From assembly GCF_020042345.1 (NCBI RefSeq), contig NZ_CP083387.1, positions 2,294,001 to 2,358,000 of the forward strand: 64,000 nt of DNA. Reading direction: 5' to 3'. Position 1 is the first letter of the stretch; each line of letters begins with the position of its first letter. Below the pieces are notes generated by a model that did no database searches, had not been told where the DNA came from, and saw nothing but the letters and a program-made list of their open reading frames with translations. The stretch comes from Arachidicoccus terrestris. Its GTDB lineage: Bacteria; Bacteroidota; Bacteroidia; Chitinophagales; Chitinophagaceae. Positions 34,425-44,700 of this stretch are shown piece by piece. Both the position numbers and the translations under genes were made by a program.

Positions 34425-35373
34425 AGATGGAGGCATTGTTTTGATAACTCAATTGGATGGCAGACCAGGCTGCACCATATAAACAGGCGTATCCTTTAAG
34501 TGCAGATCCGACCAAACGGACCCGTGCTCCGGCTATGGGCTGTGCCCATTTTAGCATTTCTGCCTCTATATCCTCCAAATACTGTAAAGCCGGGCCAAAT
34601 ACCCCTCCTCCAAAAATAATCACCTCCGGGTTCAGGATACTGACCAGGTTAGCAACAGCCCTCCCCCAGGATGCCGTACAATCAGTAAGCACACGCATCG
34701 CAATGGGGTCTTTCTTTTTTGCAGCTTTAAAAATTGCCGCACTATCCAGTGGCAGGGTATGGCGTAACATCCCGGAATATTCAGGTGTCTGCCGGATCAA
34801 TTTCCCCGCGAGCCTCGCTATTCCATCCCCCGAACTATATGATTCAAAACATCCAAAAGACCGGTAGAGCTCCTCATAACCGTCTTCCATCGCCATCCAT
34901 CCGACGGCACCGGCTGTTCCGGTCGAGCCACGGATGATTTTACCCTCAGATAGAATCCCCGCTCCGATCCCCGTGCCAACTGTGATAAAAACAGCGTTTT
35001 TAGCGGCTTTTGCTTTTCCTTGCCAAGCCTCTCCCAGAATGGAGCAAGTTCTGTCATCTTCAATACTAATCGGTATATCTCCCACTGATTCACGCAACTT
35101 TGCCTTTAACGGATAGGCTTCCCAACCGGGAATATTTGGCGCCCAGACTGTATCACAATTAGGGTCATACATCCCCGGTATAGCCACTCCGACGGCGCTG
35201 ACCCGTTGCTGATTTTTTTCTTTGATCTCCTGGAGCTTTGCGCAAATGAATGCCCCCACCGCATCTCCTTCCCGCTGATCAAGCCCGAACCGCTCCTCCT
35301 GAAAGCAATCTCCATTTTCGGTAAAAAGGCCTATCCATAATTTCGTTCCGCCTAAATCAATACCAATCACCAT
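34417..35373 (-). CDS. ROK-family sugar kinase with a degenerate zinc motif
   Basis: A 318-residue cytoplasmic kinase-like protein. The ATP-binding GIDLGGTK (4-11), the catalytic region IEDDRTCSILGEAWQG and TVGTGIGAG, and the C-terminal NPEVIIFGGGVF are all ROK. However, the usual zinc site is absent: where most ROK proteins have GEIGHM and CxCGxxGCxE, this one has GAVGWM and YRSFGCFESYSSG. It heads the operon with the MFS and SIS genes. It may phosphorylate a hexose or amino sugar; loss of the zinc residues makes activity uncertain. Confidence 0.83.
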   Translation of the reverse strand: MVIGIDLGGTKLWIGLFTENGDCFQEERFGLDQREGDAVGAFICAKLQEIKEKNQQRVSAVGVAIPGMYDPNCDTVWAPNIPGWEAYPLKAKLRESVGDIPISIEDDRTCSILGEAWQGKAKAAKNAVFITVGTGIGAGILSEGKIIRGSTGTAGAVGWMAMEDGYEELYRSFGCFESYSSGDGIARLAGKLIRQTPEYSGMLRHTLPLDSAAIFKAAKKKDPIAMRVLTDCTASWGRAVANLVSILNPEVIIFGGGVFGPALQYLEDIEAEMLKWAQPIAGARVRLVGSALKGYACLYGAAWSAIQLSYQNNASIYA

Positions 35374-35792
35374 ACTATTTGATTTAAAGATAAAAAACGG
35401 ATTGCGACTTTATGCTATAAAAATAATAATTAATGCATAAAACAGCAAACATTATTGCTTATTTATTTGCCGATGCCACCGACTGTTTTTAATGGGGTGC
35501 CGGCGTATTTCCTCAGTTGCCTGCTAAACCGGTAAAAGCCTGTATTCTCTGTATATAACAGCTTATAAATAGTCCTTTATTCTATCAAAATTATATATAT
35601 CTTTGTTAAGCGCGCGGCTTTTTAAACAAAGATGCATGCAGTCAGACAGCATTATGTGTCCTTCATTACGCCCATTAAACTAGCGTTTTTATGCAGTTTT
35701 TAATTGTCCGTAATGGCTGGAGATAGGCCTGTAAATACTGTTCTCTGTATGCCTGTTTAATTCACCCCCATATTTTTATAAAAATAAGAAAC
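35374..35792. promoter_or_regulatory. Divergent control region of the deoR-type gene and ROK operon
   Basis: 419 bp without a gene. TATCTTTG at 35598-35605 is a -7 match for the plus strand, but would leave a leader of about 180 nt. On the minus strand TATCTTTA just upstream of the ROK gene is a near match. DeoR-family operators would be expected here; no obvious dyad was found by eye. Confidence 0.35.
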
Positions 35793-36557
35793 ATGGACGT
35801 ACCCGTTACCAGCCTTTTTAAAAATGAAAGACACGCTTTTATCATCAAAGAGATCAGTTTACACAATAAGGTCCTATCCTCTGAGCTCAGCCAAAAATTA
35901 AATGTTTCCGAAGATACCATTCGACGGGATCTGGCAGAATTGGCGGATGCGGGAGAACTGATCAAAGTTCACGGCGGGGCCCTCTCCAAATCCTATCATT
36001 ACCCCATTCAGCAAAATAAGACCTATGCCCATGAGGCCAAAAAAGCAATCGGCAAAAAGGCAATACAGCTTTTGCGCACGGGTGCCAATATACTGATTGG
36101 CACCGGCACAACGATGTTGGAACTGGTCCGCCAGATTCCCGAAGACCTGGAAGCAACATTCTTTACCGTAAGTCCGCTGATGGCCCTGGAACTGGCGACA
36201 CATCCTTTACTCACCGTCATCTTAATCGGCGGCAAATTGGATATGTCCTCTCAAATCAATATTGGAGAAAAGCCGATCTCTGAGCTGGCAGAAATAAAGG
36301 TAGATATTTGTTTTCTAGGCGCCTACGGACTGGATGCCAAAGATGGATTAACAGAAAAGGACTGGGCCGTCGCACAAGTCAAAAAGGCCATGCTGCGCGC
36401 TGCCAGGCAGCTAGCCATTATCACGATCTCGGAGAAGCTGGACTCCTCCTTACCCATGAAGTTATGCCCACTATCCGGAATCGACTACCTGATCACTGAA
36501 CTTTCTCCACAGGATCCGAAACTAGCGGCATACAGCACGGAAATCGCGCTGCTGTAA
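35793..36557 (+). CDS. DeoR/GlpR-family transcriptional regulator
   Basis: A 254-residue repressor-type regulator. The N-terminal helix-turn-helix has LSSELSQKLNVSEDTIRRDLAEL (about 28-50) with the family's DTIRRDL signature, then GELIKVHGGAL. The C-terminal domain (about 80-235) has the sugar-phosphate sensor segments GTGTTMLELVRQIP, LIGGKLD and FLGAYGLDAKDGLTEKD. It is divergent from the ROK-MFS-SIS operon and most likely represses it until a phosphorylated sugar binds. Confidence 0.92.
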   Translation: MDVPVTSLFKNERHAFIIKEISLHNKVLSSELSQKLNVSEDTIRRDLAELADAGELIKVHGGALSKSYHYPIQQNKTYAHEAKKAIGKKAIQLLRTGANILIGTGTTMLELVRQIPEDLEATFFTVSPLMALELATHPLLTVILIGGKLDMSSQINIGEKPISELAEIKVDICFLGAYGLDAKDGLTEKDWAVAQVKKAMLRAARQLAIITISEKLDSSLPMKLCPLSGIDYLITELSPQDPKLAAYSTEIALL

Positions 36558-36570
36558 TGCTTTCCGGCAG

Positions 36571-37347
36571 CTATTTTAAATGCTGCTTTGCCCACATTAC
36601 CATCAACGGATTGACACTGCTGTTCCAGGCCTGCTGATACAACTTCCGGACAACAGTTAACCAACTTAACCGCCGGTCCGTCTTGTCGCCCACGTCCTGC
36701 GTACCTCCACCGGCCAGATAATCTTCCCGGGTGGTACTGCATATTCGCGCATATTGCCCGGTTTGTGACTTTATATCCTTATTCCCAATCTGAATGGCAA
36801 AATGTAGCTGTGCCTCTGATAATGGTCCATGTTCAGACCAACTTGCTATATCCTTGATATATACAGTTACTCCGTCCTTAAACAAATAGGGCTCCTGATA
36901 GCCTTTCACGTACTGATCCTCATACACGACGCCCTTTACCGGGAATTGCCCTCCCGATTGATGCATCACCCAGTTAAGCACCTGATCGGTATAGGAAGAA
37001 GAAGTGCTTTTTTTTACGATCCAGCAAGTCGTGGCCACCCACATGGCCAACTTTTCCGGGCTGGGGTCGAGCAGATAGACCAATGCTTTCTTCGGCCGCC
37101 CCGTCCTGCTATCAATGCCTGTTTTATAGGCATACAGCTGCACAGGAAATCCCTCCCATCCGGGGATCGTATCTGTAACGGCCATCAACGTTTGCGCCAT
37201 ATAGGCACTGGATAATACGTTTGCAGCTTTCTTAACAAGTGTAGGAAAACTGTCATGGAGATAATCCGCAGGCAGCTGCACCTGCTGCCCGGATCCAGCC
37301 ATATAAGCCCCCAATAGCAATGCCAGCGTGTATAATCGTTTTGTCAC
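36571..37347 (-). CDS. Secreted protein of unknown function after the GH9 gene
   Basis: A 258-residue exported protein. The signal peptide (about 1-20, ends AGSGQQ) is followed by a mature protein with no recognised domain, rich in aromatic residues and tyrosine (SAYMAQTLMAV, AMWVATTCWIVKKSTSSSY, GVTVYIKDIASWSEHG). It lies 21 bp downstream of the GH9-deacetylase gene and is likely the last gene of that operon, so a role in the same glycan pathway is plausible. Confidence 0.55.
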   Translation of the reverse strand: MTKRLYTLALLLGAYMAGSGQQVQLPADYLHDSFPTLVKKAANVLSSAYMAQTLMAVTDTIPGWEGFPVQLYAYKTGIDSRTGRPKKALVYLLDPSPEKLAMWVATTCWIVKKSTSSSYTDQVLNWVMHQSGGQFPVKGVVYEDQYVKGYQEPYLFKDGVTVYIKDIASWSEHGPLSEAQLHFAIQIGNKDIKSQTGQYARICSTTREDYLAGGGTQDVGDKTDRRLSWLTVVRKLYQQAWNSSVNPLMVMWAKQHLK

Positions 37348-37368
37348 TTCAGCACGGTTTTAGGTATA

Positions 37369-39939
37369 CTAATTTTTCTTCCTTAATAGTTCGTCTACAC
37401 GGACAAACCGGTATCCTCTTTTTTTCAGGCGGTCGATAAGTTCGCCCAGGCGATCATAAAATTTATCTGTCCGCCTGGGATCAGTCCCAAAGTGTGTCAG
37501 TAACAGAAACCCGTTAAGACCGGAGGCATGCTGCTGTTCATACCCTAAAATCCCACTCATTATCTGCTGGCTGCTTTTATATTTATCGCCCATCTCCGGA
37601 ACTGTGTAGTCTGCGTTACTACCGGTCCCCGGCGTAAAATTCACCAATTGCAATCCTTCCGCTCTGGTCCAGGCGGCAATAGAATCATTATGCCATTCAA
37701 AAGGCGGCAGAAAATAATGTGCCTCGCTATCTTTTATTCCCCATTTGTCCAGCTTCTCATAAACGGCAGAAAGGTCTCTGACAAAACTATCCTTCGTAAC
37801 AAGCAACCGGTGACGGTCTGCCCAGGAAGCATAGAGAAGGTGTTTGTCAGAATGCGCTCCTAAATAGAAACCCGCCTGTTTCAGTTGTCGGATAATAGGT
37901 GCGTTATCAGGATCTGCATAAAAATTCCCGGTAAAAAAGAAAGATCCCGGTACCTTTTCGGCCCGAAGTGTTTGAACGATAGTATGCCCTCCGTCCTTAA
38001 ATGAGTCCGCGGTAAAAACCAATGCCATTTCTTTTTTCGTGCTATCTGCCCGAATGATCGCTCCTGCATCCAATGTATACGGCCTTACCGTTCGTCCATG
38101 GCTTTCTGACTCTTTTGCAGCCAGCAGATATACCAGTGATGCCGTTCCGTCCATAGTGGGTTCATTGGTACTATAATCGCCATAATCATCGTGATATACG
38201 GCCAGGTCGCTCTGAAATGCGGCATAATTATCCTCATGACTTAACCGGATCCCAATTAAATTCTTATAGATGCTACCATAAACGGGGCCATCCACCATGC
38301 CACCATCTATCGGATAATGGCCAATATGTGTAAAGGCTGAATGAGGATCTGTCGGGCTGTCTCCTGTGGCCGGAAGTCCATATACCATTGAGGTCCCCCA
38401 GGGATTCAGGCCAAAAAGCCAGTCAAAATTCGCTTGCTCAAGTGCAGCAAACTGCCTGTCCCCAGACAATTGCCGGTACCAGTAACACTGAATCGCAAAA
38501 CTGGTGGTCAGGTTATTGCTGCACCAGATAAAGGGGACGCCTCTATAAAAAGCATTTTCCCGGGCCCTGATCCAGACATCTTCAATCCCCTGACGATAAT
38601 CATCGATTAGGGCTTTTCGCCTGTGGCCTTTTAACTGTTTTGCCAGTTCATAATGACCCAGGTTGATAAATGGATAATACTGATAATGATTGGCTGTGTC
38701 GCGGTACATCCACGGCGTAACGGGTTCTTTTTTTGCATACCGGACCGCCGAATCCAACATCGCCATGTCAGCGTTATGCTGACCGTTCAGTTTTGCCAGT
38801 GAAGCAAATGCCAGCTCCATATCATCCACCCAGTTATCTTCTGCATAGATATACGGAGACACGACAGAGACCGTCTGCGTTACCCCCGGTATCCGCTGTC
38901 CATAGGCTAAAGAAGAATATGCATGCTTTTTGAGGATACCGGCGTAGGCCTGATCGCGTACGCTAAAAATCTTTGTACCCAGTGCAAATGCACCTGCAAA
39001 TTTGCCGGCGGTTGAACTTGTTCCCGTAGTGGCATTCATAAACTTGCCACGCTGCTGCGGCTTACCATTGATAAAATACACCGGCCTTTCAATTCCTTTC
39101 CCATAAAAAGAATCTTCAGCAGGTATGCGCATTCCATGGTGGTCTCTGTCATCTGCCACCTGATTAAACATCCAGTCTGACCGCGGATGTAACTTGAGTA
39201 GAAAATCAAGACCCCACCTTGCCTCGTCCAGGACGTCGGGCACATCATTAGCGCCTTTAAGGCCGTTTGTCTGTACTTTATCCGTAAATACAGCAGGAAA
39301 GTCTCTGTAAGCTGCCAGTAAATGCCAAGTAGCATTAGCGGTTGTTGAACTGTATTGCAGATAATCAGATGCGTCATGCCAGCCACCCGTCATGTCAATA
39401 TGTGTGCTGTCGGCCATGGGTCCGTAAAGCGTATAGCCGTCCGACTTGTGGCAGGAATCTTTTAAAAACGGATTGAAGCCACATCTTTGTTGCCGGAGGT
39501 AAAAAAGGCAAAAATCAGCTGCTCCCTTATAGACATCTGCACCAATTTTAAATACCGGAGAGATGGCACGCCCTGCCTGCAGATAATAACGGCCTTCTTT
39601 CGAAAACCCGGAAAAATCGAGCCGGGCACTACTCGCAAAAGGGCCGTATTTTCCAAAGACTTTCTCAACAGTTCCTTTATATACCTGCTTATGCGTAACG
39701 GCATCTATCAGCCGGAATACAGACACTGTTCTTCTAGCCTGGCTGCACCACACTGCTATTTTTATGCCGTCCGGCTGATAGCCGAGCTGATTTATCCGGA
39801 TCCACTGAGTCACTGCTTCAGGGGTTTGCGCTGCCACCGGGGTTAGCCCATAAGTGGTCACCAAAAAGCTTACGAGGAACAACAACCTGATCATCCATTT
39901 CTCAGCCATTCCATTTACTTCATTTACTGAATACTTCAT
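37369..39939 (-). CDS. GH9 glycoside hydrolase fused to a polysaccharide deacetylase
   Basis: A secreted two-enzyme protein of about 856 residues. After the signal peptide (ending PVAAQ) come an Ig-like N-terminal domain of GH9 cellulases (about 40-135), a GH9 catalytic domain (about 140-640) with GGWHDASDY (catalytic aspartates) and STNEPTMDGTASLVYLL (acid region, usually NEVxIDWNA), and a C-terminal NodB-like deacetylase domain (about 650-856) with VFTADSFKDGG in place of TFDDG and the metal motif HSDKH. I chose ATG 39939 for its upstream GGAG; 39969, 39909 and 39894 are alternatives. It follows susD by 61 bp. Acetylated glucan or glucosamine polymers are possible substrates. Confidence 0.82.
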   Translation of the reverse strand: MKYSVNEVNGMAEKWMIRLLFLVSFLVTTYGLTPVAAQTPEAVTQWIRINQLGYQPDGIKIAVWCSQARRTVSVFRLIDAVTHKQVYKGTVEKVFGKYGPFASSARLDFSGFSKEGRYYLQAGRAISPVFKIGADVYKGAADFCLFYLRQQRCGFNPFLKDSCHKSDGYTLYGPMADSTHIDMTGGWHDASDYLQYSSTTANATWHLLAAYRDFPAVFTDKVQTNGLKGANDVPDVLDEARWGLDFLLKLHPRSDWMFNQVADDRDHHGMRIPAEDSFYGKGIERPVYFINGKPQQRGKFMNATTGTSSTAGKFAGAFALGTKIFSVRDQAYAGILKKHAYSSLAYGQRIPGVTQTVSVVSPYIYAEDNWVDDMELAFASLAKLNGQHNADMAMLDSAVRYAKKEPVTPWMYRDTANHYQYYPFINLGHYELAKQLKGHRRKALIDDYRQGIEDVWIRARENAFYRGVPFIWCSNNLTTSFAIQCYWYRQLSGDRQFAALEQANFDWLFGLNPWGTSMVYGLPATGDSPTDPHSAFTHIGHYPIDGGMVDGPVYGSIYKNLIGIRLSHEDNYAAFQSDLAVYHDDYGDYSTNEPTMDGTASLVYLLAAKESESHGRTVRPYTLDAGAIIRADSTKKEMALVFTADSFKDGGHTIVQTLRAEKVPGSFFFTGNFYADPDNAPIIRQLKQAGFYLGAHSDKHLLYASWADRHRLLVTKDSFVRDLSAVYEKLDKWGIKDSEAHYFLPPFEWHNDSIAAWTRAEGLQLVNFTPGTGSNADYTVPEMGDKYKSSQQIMSGILGYEQQHASGLNGFLLLTHFGTDPRRTDKFYDRLGELIDRLKKRGYRFVRVDELLRKKN

Positions 39940-40000
39940 ATCGGCTCCGCTGATTTTAAGAAAACGCATACCGCCCGGCTATATCCGGGCGGTGTTTTAA

Positions 40001-41707
40001 TTACTCTTCCCAACCGGGGTTCTGTGCTAAAGTTACACCATGATCTTTATACAGCTGTATCTGGTCGAGGGGCAATGGCAACAGATAGATTCTGTCGTTA
40101 TCAATAACGCGCAACACAGAAGCGGGCTTAATATACCCTTCATTGCCTCCGCCTTCTATAATTACACTGGCACTCAGATTAGGATAATCGGACTTTTTGA
40201 TCCAGGCACCTCTGTTCAGATCCGGGTGCTTGACCATGTCCATATAATCTAATTTTTTCCACCTTCTCAGGTCATCATCACGGACGCCTTCCATACTCAT
40301 CTCTACCCGTCTTTCTCTTCTGATCTCCCAAAGCATGGAAGAAACCGTCGGATCTCTTTTAGGATCATCATAAACATGGCCATTCACAGCCGGTTGCCCC
40401 CCTATAACCTCCAGCGGAGGCAGATTACCTCCAGGCCGGCTTCTGAGTTTATTGATGGACATATCCAGGTCTGCCTGCGTAACACCTCCCAATTCCTGAG
40501 CCGCTTCCGCATAATTGACCATTACTTCTCCAAGACGAATAATCGGTGCATCTGTAGGGTTCACATTAGATAAACCTCTGCCATCATTCATAATCTCTTC
40601 GTTGAGGAATTTCAGTGTTGCATAACCGGTAGACGACGCGCCAAAAAAAGTTCCCGCAGGGCGATCGTATCCGACCGGCCGCAGGTCCGGAGCAAAGGTT
40701 CCTGCCATTCTGGAATCTCTGTTAGCCATTACGTGACCAATTCCCTTATCCCCCTCATAGTCTCCTGAAAGTTCTATAGGCAACCCGTCTGAACACAGGT
40801 AGTCGTCAATAACGTCTTTATTCGGCCCGGTTTGCCCTTCTCTGTTGACATAGCTGACCAGGGTATGTGTCACTTGTCCTGACTCGTATTGTTTATACAG
40901 GATCATTTCCTGATTGGACGAAAGATCCAACGCGTTAAAGGATTCCCGGTAAGGATAATTAAAGGAAAACCCACCATTATTGATCACTTCTCCGGCAGCC
41001 CATTTTGCTGCTTCTAAGAAAGTCTTGGCGGCTTGCTGATCTACATTATGATACTTTTCCCAGGTACCCTCAAATAAAAAGACCTTAGACATAAACGCTA
41101 ATACGACCCATTTATTCACCGTCAGACCTTTCTCTCCATCGGATTCCCTGACATGCGCTGCAGCATATTGAAAATCCTCCAGCACATGTTTCATGACCAT
41201 TTGCCTGGGATCACGAGGAATGTATAGCGAATCTTCCTGCTCCGATGAAACCGCCTTGTCATACCAGGGCACATCACCAAAGCGCTCTACCAACAGGTAA
41301 TAAGCCATGCCTCTGAAGAACCGGGCGACCCCTGTCCAATGGGCTTTGGCTTCTTCAGACATATCTGCCCGCTGCAGCCTGTCCAGAAAAATATTTGCCT
41401 TTCTGACATTGGTAAATGACCAGCCACCTCCCGTACTGGGTACCACTTTAGGGTATTGACTGGGACTTGTCTGCCCAAACTCATCATTGAGCGTTTCTCC
41501 TGTAAAATAATCCCCCCAGGTCCAGCCATGTCCATAGCCGGTAAAATAGGTCGGATAGAATCCGTAGGAGAAAGTCCGAACGTTCTTTTCGTTTGACCAA
41601 AAATTATCATCGGTCAGTTGGTCCAGTGGCGGCCTGTCTAAAAATCCTTTTTTACAACCGGAAAAAAGGCAGACAGTACTGAAAAGGAAAATAATTATGC
41701 GTTGCAT
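40001..41707 (-). CDS. susD: SusD/RagB-family glycan-binding lipoprotein
   Basis: A 568-residue surface lipoprotein that caps the SusC transporter and binds oligosaccharides. Lipobox at C18 (LFSGCKKGF). The family start FLDRPPLDQLTDDNFW, TPR-like helices in the first half, and the C-terminal YLLPLPLDQIQLY..LAQNPGW are characteristic. It lies 80 bp downstream of susC and upstream of the GH9 enzyme. The bound sugar cannot be read from the sequence. The symbol is a family name. Confidence 0.95.
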   Translation of the reverse strand: MQRIIIFLFSTVCLFSGCKKGFLDRPPLDQLTDDNFWSNEKNVRTFSYGFYPTYFTGYGHGWTWGDYFTGETLNDEFGQTSPSQYPKVVPSTGGGWSFTNVRKANIFLDRLQRADMSEEAKAHWTGVARFFRGMAYYLLVERFGDVPWYDKAVSSEQEDSLYIPRDPRQMVMKHVLEDFQYAAAHVRESDGEKGLTVNKWVVLAFMSKVFLFEGTWEKYHNVDQQAAKTFLEAAKWAAGEVINNGGFSFNYPYRESFNALDLSSNQEMILYKQYESGQVTHTLVSYVNREGQTGPNKDVIDDYLCSDGLPIELSGDYEGDKGIGHVMANRDSRMAGTFAPDLRPVGYDRPAGTFFGASSTGYATLKFLNEEIMNDGRGLSNVNPTDAPIIRLGEVMVNYAEAAQELGGVTQADLDMSINKLRSRPGGNLPPLEVIGGQPAVNGHVYDDPKRDPTVSSMLWEIRRERRVEMSMEGVRDDDLRRWKKLDYMDMVKHPDLNRGAWIKKSDYPNLSASVIIEGGGNEGYIKPASVLRVIDNDRIYLLPLPLDQIQLYKDHGVTLAQNPGWEE

Positions 41708-41787
41708 TCTGAATATTTTTATTTTTTGAATAGGCCCGGATAAATCACTGTTAGATTTATATACCGGATTTTCTAATGAGCTATACT

Positions 41788-44700
41788 TTAGAATGTTACT
41801 TGTACCCCAAAGGAAATGGTCTTTCTATAAGGATAAACTCTGCCGAAGGCATTCCCGGCACCTGCCAGCTGCGCCTTTGTGTAATCGACTTCGGGATCAA
41901 TCGGGATTTGCAGATTATCAAAGGTCAACAGATTCTCTCCACTGGCATACACCCTTACTTTTACCAGATTGAGCCTGGAAATCAGCCCCGCAGGCAGGCT
42001 GTAACCTAATTGTACATTCTTTAACCGGAGATAAGCCATATTCAAAAGGTAGCGGCTCTGCGGATAAAAATTAAATGAATTTAAGGGGTTTGAGGTAGAG
42101 CGGGGATAATAGGCATCGGTGTTCTCCGGTGTCCAATAGTCCAGTTGATGTTCATATCTTGCCTCTGCAACACTGAATCCGGGAATGAATACCGGACCAC
42201 CTCCTGAAGGCCAGAGGTCTCTTTTGCCCACACCTTGCCAAAACATATCAAAATCAATTCCCCGCCAGGCTGTCCCCAGACGAATACTATACTGATAGCG
42301 GGGTGTCGTATTTCCGATGACCTTCATGTCGCCGTGATCATCCACCGTAGAATTACCCGGATCAATTTTCCCGTCGCCGTTCAAGTCCTTATAGTGAACA
42401 TCTCCGGGGCCAAAATTGAACCAGTTGCTATTGCCTTCCAAAAATGACTGATCAGCGATACCGCTTTTAGGGATCCATCTGCCGGAACCGTCCTTACCCT
42501 CAAAATCAGATTCCTGGAAGAGTCCGACGGTTTCATAACCCCAGATCTCACCTAGCGTTTTGCCATTGTAAATGCTGGTAATTGTTTTGGTCACATTGGC
42601 ATCTTTGGTAATCTCTTCCTTGAAATCACTAAGCGTAACAGCGGCATTAATACTGAAGTCGTTGCCAATATTCTGATGGTAATCCAGTGATAGTTCCCAA
42701 CCGGTCGTGCGCATGGCGCCATAATTCCTTACCGGGCTATTGCCTCCGTAAGAACTGGGCAATGTAACCCCTGGCCGGATCATGTCACTGGTGGTTCTTT
42801 GATACCAGTCAAAAGTAAGGCCTAAGCGATCTTCCAGAAATCTGGCATCCAACCCAAAATCCAATGTGGCAATTTTCTCCCATGTCAGGCTGCTGCGCAC
42901 CTCCTGGGGTGTACTGAAGGTGATTTCATTGTTATCGCCGATCCACCATCCGGAAGAAGATGAGGCCATCGTCGAAAGAAACCTGTATTCTCCTACACCC
43001 TGATTGCCCAATTGTCCCCAGGATCCCCTTACTTTTAAAAACGACAAGGTTTTTTTCAGCGGTTGCATAAAAGGCTCTTCTGTCAGCACATATCCCGCAG
43101 ACATGGATGGAAAGAATGCCCATGCATCTTTTGTCGGAAAACGGGATGAGCCGTCACGGCGGCCATTAAGTTCCAGTAAATATTTATTCTTATAGCTGTA
43201 GTTAATTCTGGCAAAATACCCCAATGTAGACCATTGCGTAATCGGCCACTGCTCCCCCGGATCACGGCCAGGGCCGCCATAGGCAAATTGATCACCCGTT
43301 GTGAGCCCGATTTCTCCAAAGTCCGGATCGATAATATCTCTTCGCTCTGAATACTGCCCCCAGCTTTTATACAGATCCATATCAGAACCCACCATAAACT
43401 TGAACTGATGGTCGTTCAGGCCCAGATCATAAGTAGCAAAGGCCTTAGCGGTGTGCATTTTATCCCAATTGGAAATATATGTGACACTGTTATAAGAGCT
43501 GGACTGATAGTTGTCCAGATAGTTCAGCTGTCCGGCCCAAAAATCAATGCCAGAGGTTCCTCCACCTGTCGAATGGTAATGCTCATTATTCGTTGAGTAG
43601 CTATAATCGAAATTGATGCTCAAATGGTCGATAGGCCTAAGGGTTGCCCCCGCGGAAGCACGCAGATAGGCATTATTGTCGCGGTTCATTTTGGCCTGAG
43701 CGACCTCCGTCACAGCACTGCGAAACGGATGGCCATCAATCGTACCGTAAGGATAAATAGCTGGCCAACGCAGTAGATAATACCAGGGGCCAAAAGCGTC
43801 ACTGCCGAATATAAACGGTGTTGTCGTAAGCGTCGAAGCGTAAATCAATTTTGATCGTACATCCAGCCATCCCGTCACAGAAGACTGTACGCCAACTGAC
43901 GCATTGTAGCGATCGAACTGATCCGGGTTGACTTTCAGCACTCCCTTTTCTCCCAGATATCCCAATCCTATATCAAAGGTTGTTTTATCACTTCCTCCTG
44001 TTATTGAGATATCATGCTTTTGTTGTGGTGTCCAGTCGCGCATATACATCTTTAAAGGGTCCCAGGAGCGATAAAAGTATAAATTGCCGTTCCTGATCTC
44101 GTAGTCGCGGCCCTCCACCATCTCCGGTCCCAAATCCTGGCCACCATATTTTTCCGACCATTCCTTGATTTTCTGGTTACCAATGGAATCAAAGTACATA
44201 CCCAATACGCCAAAACTTTGAATATCGGGATTATTGGCGGAACGGCGCAAAGCCTCAAGGACCATTTGCGCACCTTCATATGCCGGTGCAATCTTGGGCG
44301 TAGTCGTTGGTTGACTATAGGCAAAATTATTACGGTAGGATACACGTGTCGGCATATTTCTGTGCCCCGATTTTGTTTTAATCAAAATCACGCCCCATGC
44401 AGCCCTTGTCCCATAGATTGATGTAGACGCCGCATCTTTCAATACAGAGATCTGCTCAATATCCTCCGGATTGATCATCTGTAAATTGGGCATCTCTACA
44501 TTATCCACCAATATCAAAGGTTGTGTACCTTCCGGGCTATTAAGTGACCCTGTGATGCCTCTTAACCGGATAGCGGGATTCTTCCCCAGTTCTCCGGAGG
44601 ATGTGGTAATAGTCAGACCGGGAACGACGCCTTGCAGCCCTCTGGCCAAATCAGTAATTGGCCGGGCATCCAGTACTTTTGTGTCTACGGTGGTGACAGC

